Assembly (NCBI GenBank): GCA_052289195.1
Contig: DAWAJD010000003.1
Coordinates: forward strand, 28,504 to 92,503
Reading direction: 5' to 3'
DNA: 64,000 nt
Source of the DNA: UBA4644 sp900555855
Lineage (GTDB): Bacteria; Bacillota; Clostridia; Oscillospirales; Butyricicoccaceae
Position 1 is the stretch's first letter, and each line of letters begins with the position of its first letter. The position numbers and the translations under genes were made by a program. Under the pieces are notes generated by a model, which did no database searches, had not been told where the DNA came from, and saw only the letters and a list, made by a program, of their open reading frames with translations. Positions 24,136 through 31,867 of the stretch are shown piece by piece.

Positions 24136-25156
24136 GCACGAATTTATCGCCTGGCTGCGCAGCCGGCTTTCTGATGTTCCCCCGCAGGAGCTGGACCGGG
24201 TGGCGGGCTTTTATGCCAGCGCCATCGACGAGCGGGTGGAGGACGGTATGGATGAAGCAGAGGCCATCCATGCACTGGGCGAGCCGGAGGCTCTGCTGCA
24301 GGAGATCCGCTCCACGCTGCCGGAGCCTTATCGGACAGAACCTCGTCCTGCAGCGGCGCAGCCCGCCAAAAAGCCGCACAAGAGCATGCTGATCGCAGCC
24401 TGTGTGCTCATCGCCGTGGGCATTACGGGGGGCATCCTTGCCGTTGGCTCACTGCTGCTGCGGAGGCCTGTCAGCATCAGCTCTGCCGTTCTGACAACCT
24501 CCAATGCCGCCATCCCGGATATGGAGGACAGTGCAGATAGCATCATCACACGGGACTCTGTCTCCGTGGGCACCTGCAGCTGGCCGAAGGCGCAGGTCTC
24601 CCGGCTTTCGGTTTGGCTTTCCGCCCAATCGCTGTTTCTGCAGTCCAGCGATGACGGGATGTTCTATGTTTCCCTGCCGGAGGATGGCAGCGTGGAATCC
24701 TTTTTGCAGGAGGATGGCACCCTGCAGGTGCAGAGCGTGGAGGATCGTGCTGTTCGCGAATCCACCAGCGTGACCATTTTCCTGCCCAAGGGGACGGCTT
24801 TGGACGCCTATTGCGGCGCCGGAAATGTGGAGCTGTTCGGGCTGACGCTTTCCTCTGCGCAGGTGACCTGTGATGCAGGCAACATCTATCTCACGGAAAC
24901 CACCGTCAAAGACAGCCTTTCCGCCTATGCCGGCTGCGGCAATATTTCTCTCGCCCGGCTGCTGGCCGGCGGCCCCATCGACCTGATCTGCGATGTGGGC
25001 AACATTGACGGCTGGCTGGAGGGCAGCATGAGCGACTATGCCATCCGCTGCTCCGTATCGCTGGGCCAAAGCTCCCTGCCGGAGCACACCGAGGGCAGGA
25101 TCCCCCTGAATCTTTCCGTGGATGTTGGCAGCGTCGAGGTTTCCTTTGAATCCTGA
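24128..25156 (+). CDS. DUF1700 (HAAS) / DUF4097 membrane protein
   Basis: 342 residues. Residues ~1-65 are the HAAS/DUF1700 domain (FIAWLRSRLSDVPPQELDRV, DEAEAIHALGEPEALLQEI), one membrane helix lies at ~90-112, and the extracytoplasmic C-terminus is a DUF4097 adhesin-like beta-repeat (repeating GNVELFG, GNIYLTE, GNISLAR, GNIDGWL). AGAGGTG precedes the start. HAAS domains partner with PadR regulators, fitting the upstream gene. Confidence 0.9.
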   Translation: MNKHEFIAWLRSRLSDVPPQELDRVAGFYASAIDERVEDGMDEAEAIHALGEPEALLQEIRSTLPEPYRTEPRPAAAQPAKKPHKSMLIAACVLIAVGITGGILAVGSLLLRRPVSISSAVLTTSNAAIPDMEDSADSIITRDSVSVGTCSWPKAQVSRLSVWLSAQSLFLQSSDDGMFYVSLPEDGSVESFLQEDGTLQVQSVEDRAVRESTSVTIFLPKGTALDAYCGAGNVELFGLTLSSAQVTCDAGNIYLTETTVKDSLSAYAGCGNISLARLLAGGPIDLICDVGNIDGWLEGSMSDYAIRCSVSLGQSSLPEHTEGRIPLNLSVDVGSVEVSFES

Positions 25157-25196
25157 GGGACGCTTCTGAAGATCCCGGAAGCCGGCAGGAAAGGGC

Positions 25197-25225
25197 TTGT
25201 GCCGGGCGGCGCTTTCTGTTATAAT
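25197..25225 (+). promoter_or_regulatory. Promoter of the phosphatidyltransferase gene
   Basis: TTGTGC, 17 bp, TATAAT, about 30 bp before the start codon. Confidence 0.7.
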
Positions 25226-25254
25226 GGGGCAATATTGAGCAAGGAGGCCCTCCT

Positions 25255-25953
25255 ATGATCGGATTTTATGACTACACCGTCTGGCTCACCTATCTTTCCC
25301 TGCTGTCTGCCGGGACGGGCATCTATCTTTCGCTGGCCGGCGAGGGACACCCCTTCTGGGGCGTGTTCTGTCTGCTGCTCAGCGGCCTGTGCGACGCCTT
25401 TGACGGCAAGGTCGCCCACACGAAGCAAGACCGCACGCCCATGCAGTCCGGCTTTGGCATTCAGATCGATTCTCTGGCGGATGTGGTGGCCTTCGGCATC
25501 CTCCCCGCCTGCATCGGCGCGGCGCTGGTGCGCCGTTCCACTATGCTGCACGACTTTTTCGGCCACTACGGCGGCCAGTGGCAGGGGATCCTGCTGCGGA
25601 TCCTGATCTACGGCCTGCTGCTCTGGTATGCACTGGCGGCCATGATCCGCCTGGCCTATTACAATGTTACCGAGGAGGAGCGGCAGAAAACGGAGGGCGG
25701 CATCCGCACCTGGTATGTGGGTCTGCCCGTCAGTGCGGTGGCGGTGGTCTTCCCGGTGGTCACGGCGGCGCAGCTGGCCTTTTCCATCGACCTGGCCTGG
25801 CTCTATCTTCTGCTGACCGCCGTCTGCGGCTTTGCCTTTGTGGCGAAGATCCAGGTCCGCAAGCCCACGCTGAAGGGCAGCCTGCTGCTGGTGGCCATCG
25901 GCGTTTTGGAATTCGCCCTGATGGCCCTGTTCCGCTGGATCGTGAACCGATAA
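25255..25953 (+). CDS. pssA: CDP-alcohol phosphatidyltransferase, likely phosphatidylserine synthase
   Basis: 232 residues with about six membrane helices. The CDP-alcohol transferase motif is present as DAFDGKVAH...FGIQIDSLADVV: the DG, both catalytic-site aspartates of D-x3-D and the Gly are kept, but the Arg of the usual DG-x2-AR is His. The clostridial PssA subfamily is recognised by FGIQIDSLxDVV. It would make phosphatidylserine from CDP-diacylglycerol. It is a single gene between two terminators; AAGGAGG precedes the ATG. Confidence 0.8.
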   Translation: MIGFYDYTVWLTYLSLLSAGTGIYLSLAGEGHPFWGVFCLLLSGLCDAFDGKVAHTKQDRTPMQSGFGIQIDSLADVVAFGILPACIGAALVRRSTMLHDFFGHYGGQWQGILLRILIYGLLLWYALAAMIRLAYYNVTEEERQKTEGGIRTWYVGLPVSAVAVVFPVVTAAQLAFSIDLAWLYLLLTAVCGFAFVAKIQVRKPTLKGSLLLVAIGVLEFALMALFRWIVNR

Positions 25954-25967
25954 GCCCTCTTCCCTGT

Positions 25968-25997
25968 GCGCTCCGCAAAAAGCGGAGCGCTTTTTTT
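25968..25997 (+). terminator. pssA terminator
   Basis: GCGCTCCGC / GCGGAGCGC stem, AAAAA loop, TTTTTTT tail. Confidence 0.92.
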
Positions 25998-26069
25998 GGC
26001 AAAAGACGGAACTTTCCTGCCGTTTCCCGGTCTAACAGGACAAACGACGAAAAAGAGAGGTGCTTTTCC

Positions 26070-27113
26070 ATGAAGAACTATGGCGCATGGTGCCGCGCGG
26101 CGCTGGCGCTGCTGCTGGCGCTGCTGGTGGCAGGCTGCGGGGCCTCGTCCTACAACGCAAGCACGAAGGATATGGCCGGCGATCTGTATTATGACACCAA
26201 CGCGGCCTCCAACGACAGCTGGAACGCAGAAAGCAGCAAGCCCTATGACCCCGCGCCCCAGGAGCCGGGCTACGGCGGCGTGGACAGCGACGCCCTGGAC
26301 CCCATGAACGCCGCCCTGCCGGAGGGCGTCAAGATGATCTATTCCGCCAGTCTGACGCTGGAGACCACGGAATTTGACCAGGCGGTGCAGCAGCTGAGCC
26401 AGCTGGTGCAGGACTGCGGCGGCTGGGTGGAGAGCAGCCAGCTCTATAATTACAACAGCTACCGGGAGGCCGCCTATACCTTCCGCGTCCCGGCGGAGCA
26501 GTTTTCCCCCTTCTGCCAGCAGGCCGGGGAGCTCTGCACCCTGCGGGACATCCGGCGCAGCGGCGAGGATGTGAGCGAGCGCTATTACGACAGCGAATCC
26601 CGTCTGGCCACCCAGCGCACCAAGCTGACCCGGCTCCAGGAGCTTCTGGCCAAGGCGGAAAATATGGAGGACATCATCACGCTGGAAAGCGCCATCTCCG
26701 AAACAGAGCTGGCCATCGAGCAGCTTACCGGGACCCTGCGGCATTATGATTCGCTGGTGGGCTATTCCACCGTCAATGTGGAGCTGCGGGAGGTCTATAA
26801 GGTGACGGCCGCCGAGGAGCCCGCCATCGGCTTCTGGGCCAAGCTGGGCGCGGCCTTCCGGGCGGGCACCGGCTATTTCGTGGACGATCTGCAGGATCTG
26901 GCGCTGGGCTTTGCCCGGGGCTGGGCCGGATGGCTGATCTTCTTCGCCGTCGCGGCGGCCGTGATCCTGCTGCTCCGCCGTTCCTTCCGCCGCCGGCGGG
27001 AGCGCCGGGGACAGGAGCCTCAGGCTCCGCGCCCCAGCCGCAGAAAGGCCAAGGCCGCCCCTGCCCAGCCGGCAGAGACGCAGGCTTCCGCGCAGCCGGA
27101 GGAAAAAGAATAA
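26070..27113 (+). CDS. DUF4349 lipoprotein
   Basis: 347 residues. Lipobox LVAGC (Cys about residue 23), then a low-complexity region and the DUF4349 domain (~90-280), which includes a predicted coiled coil (TQRTKLTRLQELLAKAENMEDIITLE). A C-terminal membrane helix (~293-312) and a basic tail RRSFRRRRERR follow. The open frame upstream of 26070 is antisense noise; GAGAGG precedes the ATG. Function unknown; DUF4349 proteins are common envelope lipoproteins. Confidence 0.88.
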   Translation: MKNYGAWCRAALALLLALLVAGCGASSYNASTKDMAGDLYYDTNAASNDSWNAESSKPYDPAPQEPGYGGVDSDALDPMNAALPEGVKMIYSASLTLETTEFDQAVQQLSQLVQDCGGWVESSQLYNYNSYREAAYTFRVPAEQFSPFCQQAGELCTLRDIRRSGEDVSERYYDSESRLATQRTKLTRLQELLAKAENMEDIITLESAISETELAIEQLTGTLRHYDSLVGYSTVNVELREVYKVTAAEEPAIGFWAKLGAAFRAGTGYFVDDLQDLALGFARGWAGWLIFFAVAAAVILLLRRSFRRRRERRGQEPQAPRPSRRKAKAAPAQPAETQASAQPEEKE

Positions 27114-27118
27114 AAAAC

Positions 27119-27152
27119 ACAGCAGGGGCGCAGCAGATCGTGCCCCTGCTGT
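27119..27152 (+). terminator. Terminator of the DUF4349 gene
   Basis: ACAGCAGGGGC / GCCCCTGCTGT stem with a T-rich tail (TTATTATTC). Confidence 0.85.
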
Positions 27153-27212
27153 TTATTATTCTCGCTGTTATGCGCTGCGCCCGCGGGCAGCAAGGCGTTT
27201 CGCGCTTTGTGC

Positions 27213-28253
27213 TCACGCCTGCTCCAGTTCTATCGCAAGGCCGGGAAAGAGCCGGTCTGCTTCCTCCCGGACGGCCTCCCGCTCCCGGGCGTCCAGCTGG
27301 CGAAACGCCGTCAGCTGCAGCGCCTTGGGCTGCAGCTTCCACCGGTCTGCCGTCACGCCCTGTATCAGCAGCGCCGGAAAGACCATGCCGGTGAGGTTAA
27401 AGATCCCCCGCAGATATTCCGGCGGCAGAAAGCAGCTGCGCCGCTTTTCATAGCCCAGCATCAGCGGATCGAAGCCCGCCAGCAGCCGGCAGGGCGGCAG
27501 CGGCCGGGCCGGCGCAGACAGCCCCAGAGAAAACAGCGTCTCTCCTTCCATCTGGTGCTGCTCCGCCGGAAGCTCCGCCAGCAGCGCCTTCAGCTCCCGC
27601 TGGGGCCAGCGGAAAAAATAGGCCATATCCGCCAGCGACGCCGGTCCATAGTGCCGCAGATAGCGCTCCAGAAGCAGCCGCCGCGCATCCGTCCGAGGCA
27701 GCGGGACAAAGTCCCCGCACCGGCGGTATCGGCGGTCTTTTTCTGCCGTGCCGCAGATCAGCCCCATCTCGGAAAGCTGGCGGATCACGCCGCCCCAGGC
27801 ATGAAATACATGCGCTTCCTCCGCCGGGGTCATGCCCCGCTGCCGGCAGAGCTGCCGCAGGTCCTCCCGTGTCTGCGGGCCGGCGGCCAGCGCGTCGTAG
27901 ACCATCTGCGCAAAAAAGACCGCCCGCTCCGGCGGCAGCGGCCGCCCATGGGCGCAGAGAAACGCATAGGTCTCAAAGGCGCAGACCTCCTCCGGAGCGC
28001 CGCGCCGATGGATCAGAAGCGGCAGATCCGCTTCCCGGATCAAATGCAGCGTGCCCCGCAGCGTCCAGGTGCGCACCGCCGGAAGCGCCGCAGGCAGCTC
28101 GCCGCTGCGCAGCCGCAGCCCATGGAGCGCGCAGGGATAGAGCTGGGCCTGCAGCCCGCAGAGGTCCGCCAACACTGCTTCCCGGGGCGCCGGCGCCAGA
28201 AGATGCTGCCCCTGCAGCCGCAGCAGACGAAGCTCCGGGGCCGAAAGCTTCAC
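27213..28253 (-). CDS. AlkZ/YcaQ-like winged-helix DNA glycosylase
   Basis: 346 residues of the HTH_42 (PF06224) superfamily: tandem winged helices and the segment VRTWTLRGTLHLI. The candidate catalytic Q-x-Q motif of AlkZ-type glycosylases is present as Q35-A-Q37 in LCGLQAQLYP. AlkZ enzymes remove alkylated or cross-linked bases. The start overlaps the DUF523 stop by 4 bp, so the two are translationally coupled. The family is clear; the exact lesion is not. Confidence 0.8.
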   Translation of the reverse strand: MKLSAPELRLLRLQGQHLLAPAPREAVLADLCGLQAQLYPCALHGLRLRSGELPAALPAVRTWTLRGTLHLIREADLPLLIHRRGAPEEVCAFETYAFLCAHGRPLPPERAVFFAQMVYDALAAGPQTREDLRQLCRQRGMTPAEEAHVFHAWGGVIRQLSEMGLICGTAEKDRRYRRCGDFVPLPRTDARRLLLERYLRHYGPASLADMAYFFRWPQRELKALLAELPAEQHQMEGETLFSLGLSAPARPLPPCRLLAGFDPLMLGYEKRRSCFLPPEYLRGIFNLTGMVFPALLIQGVTADRWKLQPKALQLTAFRQLDAREREAVREEADRLFPGLAIELEQA

Positions 28254-28690
28254 GCTTTTCCCTCCTCCAGCCGCTCCAGTTGGCTCTCCCCCAGTACAGG
28301 GAGGCCATGAGCCTTCAGGCAGGCGGCGGCCACGCCGTCGCCGGAGATCAGCGTTTTGGAAAAGCTGCCGTCGTAGATCCGGCCGCTGCCGCAGGCGGGG
28401 CTGCGCTCCTTCAGAATGGCGGCATCGCAGGAAAACAGCTCCGCCAGACGGAGCGCTTCCGCCGCGCCCTTTTCATAGGCCGCAGTCACATCCCTGCCGT
28501 CCCGGGTCACCACCCGGTCTCCCCTGCGCTCCGCAGGGACCCGCGGCGTGGGCAAACCGCCCAGCTGCTCCGGGCAGACGGGGATCAGCGTATGCCCTTC
28601 CCGCAGGGCCAAAACGGCGGCGTTGGGCTTGGCGCAGCCATCGTAGCGGCAGCAAAGCCCCAGCAGGCAGGCGCTCACCAATAGCTTCAT
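28250..28690 (-). CDS. DUF523 protein
   Basis: 146 residues with the typical DUF523 start MKLLVSACLLGLCCRYDG, CPEQLGGLPTPR and ILKERSPACGSGRIYDG. The conserved Cys residues suggest a metal or Fe-S site, but no activity is assigned to the family. An ATG 15 codons upstream is in the terminator hairpin and is rejected; AAAGGAG precedes 28690. Coupled to the AlkZ-like gene. Confidence 0.88.
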   Translation of the reverse strand: MKLLVSACLLGLCCRYDGCAKPNAAVLALREGHTLIPVCPEQLGGLPTPRVPAERRGDRVVTRDGRDVTAAYEKGAAEALRLAELFSCDAAILKERSPACGSGRIYDGSFSKTLISGDGVAAACLKAHGLPVLGESQLERLEEGKA

Positions 28691-28710
28691 AAAGGCTCCT
28701 TTCCCATAGA

Positions 28711-28741
28711 AAAAATCGCCGTGGGAAAGCCCCACGGCGAT
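28711..28741 (-). terminator. rplT operon terminator
   Basis: Minus strand ATCGCCGTGGG / CCCACGGCGAT with TTTTTTCTA following; ends infC-rpmI-rplT. Confidence 0.9.
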
Positions 28742-28751
28742 CGGTCGTTTT

Positions 28752-29105
28752 TTACAGAGCGGCCTTGGCCTTTTCCACCAGAGCGGTGAAGGCGGCCTTG
28801 TCAGCCACGGCGATCTCGGCGAGCATCTTGCGGTTCAGCTCGATGCCGGCCTTCTTCAAACCGTTCATGAAGCGGCTGTAGTTGATGCCGTTCATCTTGC
28901 AGGCGGCGTTGATGCGGGAGATCCACAGACGGCGGAAATCGCGCTTCTTCAGCTTGCGGCCCACATAAGCGTAGCGCAGGGACTTCATGACCTGCTCGTT
29001 GGCTACCTTGAAGTGGTTCTTTTTGTTGCCCCAATAACCCTTCGCCAGCTTAATGATCTTTTTTCTTCTCTTGCGCGTCATCATCGCGCCCTTAATTCTT
29101 GCCAT
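28752..29105 (-). CDS. rplT: 50S ribosomal protein L20
   Basis: 117 residues beginning MARIKGAMMTRKRRKKIIKL with the WISRINAACKMNGINYSRFM signature. An assembly-essential ribosomal protein and, in Firmicutes, the repressor of this operon through the leader RNA. Confidence 0.98.
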   Translation of the reverse strand: MARIKGAMMTRKRRKKIIKLAKGYWGNKKNHFKVANEQVMKSLRYAYVGRKLKKRDFRRLWISRINAACKMNGINYSRFMNGLKKAGIELNRKMLAEIAVADKAAFTALVEKAKAAL

Positions 29106-29132
29106 TGCTTATTCCTCCTTCTGCCTCAGGGT

Positions 29133-29333
29133 TTATTTGTACGGGACCAGACGCTTCAGCGTCGGGGCCAGGGTGCTGCCTGCATAGAAAGCTTTGCGGA
29201 GATGACGCTTCCGCTTGGTAGACTTACAGCCCTTGATATCGTGACGACGGTTCATGCTGTTCAGCTTGACTTTTCCGGTCTTGGTGACCATAACACGCTT
29301 TTTGGCGCCGGAATGGGATTTGATTTTCGGCAT
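29133..29333 (-). CDS. rpmI: 50S ribosomal protein L35
   Basis: 66 residues beginning MPKIKSHSGAKKRVMVTKTG, ending LKRLVPYK. The reading frame opens much further upstream, but GAAGGAG and family length place the start at 29333. Confidence 0.97.
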   Translation of the reverse strand: MPKIKSHSGAKKRVMVTKTGKVKLNSMNRRHDIKGCKSTKRKRHLRKAFYAGSTLAPTLKRLVPYK

Positions 29334-29386
29334 GGTTGCTGCTCCTTCCTTCAAAAGCTCAAGGCTTTTTATAAACAAGATCAGAT

Positions 29387-29899
29387 TTATTTTTTCGGGG
29401 CGATAAACATCAGCATCTGGCGGCCTTCCAGCTTGGCGGGCTTTTCCACCGTGCCAAACTCGGCGCAAGCCTCCGCAAAGCGCTGCATCACAGTCAATCC
29501 GATATCGGTATGGGCCATTTCTCTGCCGCGAAAGCGGATGCTGGCCTTGACCTTATCGCCGCCCTTGAGGAATTTTTCTGCGGCCTTGACCCGCACCTCA
29601 AAGTCGTGAATGTCGATCTTCGCGGAGAGGCGGACCTCTTTGATGTCCACGACCTTCTGGTTCTTTCGGGCTTCCTTATCCTTCTTGGCCTGCTCGAAAC
29701 GGAACTTACCGTAGTCCATCACGCGGCACACCGGCGGCTCCGCCTTTGGCGCGATCTTGACCAGATCCAGATTTCGCTCCGCGGCCACGGCCATGGCCTG
29801 CTGGATGGAGACGATCCCCAGCTGAGAACCGTCGCTGTCGATCAGTCGGACTTCCTTGTCACGAATTTCTTCGTTGATCTGATGCTCCAAAATGCTAAT
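29387..29899 (-). CDS. infC: Translation initiation factor IF-3, ATT start
   Basis: About 170 residues. The mature N-terminus INEEIRDKEVRLID and the C-terminal IRFRGREMAHTDIG are diagnostic. No ATG lies near the family start; AGGAGGTG is followed 7 nt later by ATT at 29899-29897, the rare start codon conserved in infC and used for IF-3 autoregulation. An in-frame ATG at 30016 lies inside the structured leader and before the attenuator, so it is rejected. A second ATT at 29893 is an alternative. Confidence 0.93.
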   Translation of the reverse strand: MSILEHQINEEIRDKEVRLIDSDGSQLGIVSIQQAMAVAAERNLDLVKIAPKAEPPVCRVMDYGKFRFEQAKKDKEARKNQKVVDIKEVRLSAKIDIHDFEVRVKAAEKFLKGGDKVKASIRFRGREMAHTDIGLTVMQRFAEACAEFGTVEKPAKLEGRQMLMFIAPKK

Positions 29900-30050
29900 G
29901 TCTGAACACCTCCTGAAAACTAAAAAACGGGCGGCAGTCTGCCGTCCGAACAAACAGGCTCCCTCCGCTCTGGGCTTTTGGGGGAACACAAACTTGTTGA
30001 CCTCTTCTTGATCCATGGAGGTGAGAACGGCAGTTCTGCTTTCTTTTCCT
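29900..30050 (-). ncRNA. infC-rpmI-rplT (L20-type) leader with attenuator
   Basis: Between promoter and infC the RNA contains AACTGCCGTTCTCACCTCC and AACAAGTTTGTGTTCC, as in Firmicutes L20 leaders, and ends in an intrinsic terminator at 29948-29922 (CGGACGGCAG / CTGCCGCCCG, then TTTTTTAG) just upstream of the infC ribosome-binding site. L20 binding is expected to favour termination. Confidence 0.8.
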
Positions 30051-30055
30051 GAGAT

Positions 30056-30084
30056 AGTATACCAGAGCCTGCGGCGGATGTCAA
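30056..30084 (-). promoter_or_regulatory. infC operon promoter
   Basis: Minus strand TTGACA (30084-30079), 17 bp, TATACT (30061-30056). Confidence 0.88.
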
Positions 30085-30117
30085 TGGGGTTTTGCAGATT
30101 TTTCCGGTTTTTGCGGT

Positions 30118-30150
30118 GCAGAGCCTGACGCAGGCTGCGTCAGGCTCTGC
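30118..30150 (-). terminator. hydA-distal hairpin
   Basis: A long, near-perfect inverted repeat (GCAGAGCCTGACGCAG ... CTGCGTCAGGCTCTGC) between hydA and the infC promoter. T-richness is weak, but position and stability fit a terminator for the hyd operon. Confidence 0.7.
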
Positions 30151-30166
30151 CCTTGCGCTGTTTGGC

Positions 30167-31864
30167 TTATTTCTTTTCGTAGGAGACATGGAGCAGCTGA
30201 TGCGTCCGGCCCTTGAGGCCGTTTTCCAGCAGCTCTGCCACGATGGGGTTGCGCTCGGAGCGCTTGATCAGCGCGGCGCGGTCGGCCTCGTAAAGGCCCT
30301 CGGCCCGCTGGTGCTTCACCGGGCTCAGGCCATAGGGCTGGCCGGCGCCGCCCACGCAGCCGCTCTTGCAGGTCATGACCTCGATGAGATCGTAATAGAC
30401 CTTGCTGGCTTCGATGTCTGCCAGCAGCTGCTTTGCGTTGACCAGACCGTTGACGATGGCGATGCGCAGCGTGCGCTCGCCCACCGGCAGCTCCACCTCG
30501 CGGATGGCGCCGTCGCCCCGAAGGCCGGAATACTGCAGCACCTGCAGGGCATTTTTGGATTTGTCGGAAAGGATCCGGCGGGCCACAGCCTCGGCCACGC
30601 CGCCGGTGGTGCCGAAGATGGTGCCGGCGCCGGTGCCCATGCCGAAGGGCAGGGCAGGCGCTTCGCCCTCCAGCTCCGCAAAGCAGATGCCGGATTCCTT
30701 GATCATCATGATGATCTCCTGGGTCGTCAGCACCAGATCCACATCAGGCTTGCCATCATGGGCGAACTCTGGCCGGGCCGCCTCCATTTTCTTGGCAGTA
30801 CAGGGCATGATGGCGATATGATAGGTCTCCCGCCCCTCCTCCGAGTCCTTTTTCGCATACTGATCCTTGAGGACGGCGGCAAACATCTCCATGGGAGATT
30901 TGCAGGAGGAGGCGTTTTTCAGCAGATCGGGATGCTCCTCCTCCAGATATTTCACCCAGGCGGGGCAGCAGCTGGTGAACATGGGGAAGGGCCCGCCCTT
31001 CTCCAGCCGCTCCAGAAACTCGGCGGATTCCTCCATGACGGTGAGATCTGCGCCGAAATTGGTATCGTAGACCTCGTCTGCGCCCATCATCTTCAGGGCG
31101 GAGACCAGCTTATCCAAAGCGTTGACGCCGGGCGCAAGGCCGAAGGCCTCGCCCACCGCCACCCGGACGGCAGGGGCGATCTGGATGACCACCCGCTTTT
31201 TTGCGTCGTGGAGGGCGCGCCATGCCCGGCCGATCTCATTGAGCACGGTGATGGCGCCGGTGGGACAGGCGGCGGCGCACTGGCCGCAGCTGACGCACTT
31301 CGTCTCCGAAAGCTTATGGCCGAAGGCGGGCATCACCTGCAGGTTGCTGCCGCGGAAGGCGAAGTTCAGGATGCCCATGCCCTGCATTTCCTCGCAGACC
31401 CGGATGCAGTCGCCGCAGAGGATGCACTTGTTGGGATCGTGGACGATGGCGGGCGAGGAGGTGTCCAGCTCATAATCCGGCCGGCTGTCGCCAAAGCGGA
31501 TATTGCGGACGCCGAAGCGCAGCGCCAGCTCCTGCAGACGGCAGTTGCCGCTCTTTTCGCAGGTGGTGCAGTCCCGGCAGTGGGAGGAGAGCATCAGCTC
31601 CAGGATCATCCGCCGGTGCTTCAGCAGCTTGGCGGTGTTGGTGCGGATGCGCAGGCCGTCCCGGGGCACCATGGAGCAGGAGGCGTCGATCTTGCCGCGC
31701 TCGTCCTCCACCACGCACATCCGGCACGCGCCATAGACGGAAAGCTCGGAATAATAGCAGAATGTGGGCATATCGATGCCGGCCTTCCGGATGACCGTCA
31801 GAACATTTTTTTCTCCGTCAAACGGCACCCGCTGGCCGTCGATATACATGATTCCCTTTGCCAT
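30167..31864 (-). CDS. hydA: [FeFe] hydrogenase catalytic subunit
   Basis: 565 residues. N-terminal 2Fe-2S domain (CYYSELSVYGACRMC), His-coordinated cluster region (HCRDCTTCEKSGNC), two 4Fe-4S ferredoxin motifs (CILCGDCIRVC, CVSCGQCAAACP), then the H-cluster motifs TSCCPAW (P1), MPCTAKKMEA (P2) and CKSGCVGGAGQP (P3). The domain set is that of group A trimeric electron-bifurcating hydrogenases that couple NAD(H) and ferredoxin. Third gene of hydCBA, 3 bp after hydB. Confidence 0.95.
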   Translation of the reverse strand: MAKGIMYIDGQRVPFDGEKNVLTVIRKAGIDMPTFCYYSELSVYGACRMCVVEDERGKIDASCSMVPRDGLRIRTNTAKLLKHRRMILELMLSSHCRDCTTCEKSGNCRLQELALRFGVRNIRFGDSRPDYELDTSSPAIVHDPNKCILCGDCIRVCEEMQGMGILNFAFRGSNLQVMPAFGHKLSETKCVSCGQCAAACPTGAITVLNEIGRAWRALHDAKKRVVIQIAPAVRVAVGEAFGLAPGVNALDKLVSALKMMGADEVYDTNFGADLTVMEESAEFLERLEKGGPFPMFTSCCPAWVKYLEEEHPDLLKNASSCKSPMEMFAAVLKDQYAKKDSEEGRETYHIAIMPCTAKKMEAARPEFAHDGKPDVDLVLTTQEIIMMIKESGICFAELEGEAPALPFGMGTGAGTIFGTTGGVAEAVARRILSDKSKNALQVLQYSGLRGDGAIREVELPVGERTLRIAIVNGLVNAKQLLADIEASKVYYDLIEVMTCKSGCVGGAGQPYGLSPVKHQRAEGLYEADRAALIKRSERNPIVAELLENGLKGRTHQLLHVSYEKK

Positions 31865-31867
31865 GGC

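Noticed and set aside
29900..30016. In-frame ATG at 30016 as infC start
   Set aside because: It lies within the conserved leader and before an intrinsic terminator; ATT at 29899 has AGGAGGTG and matches the family.
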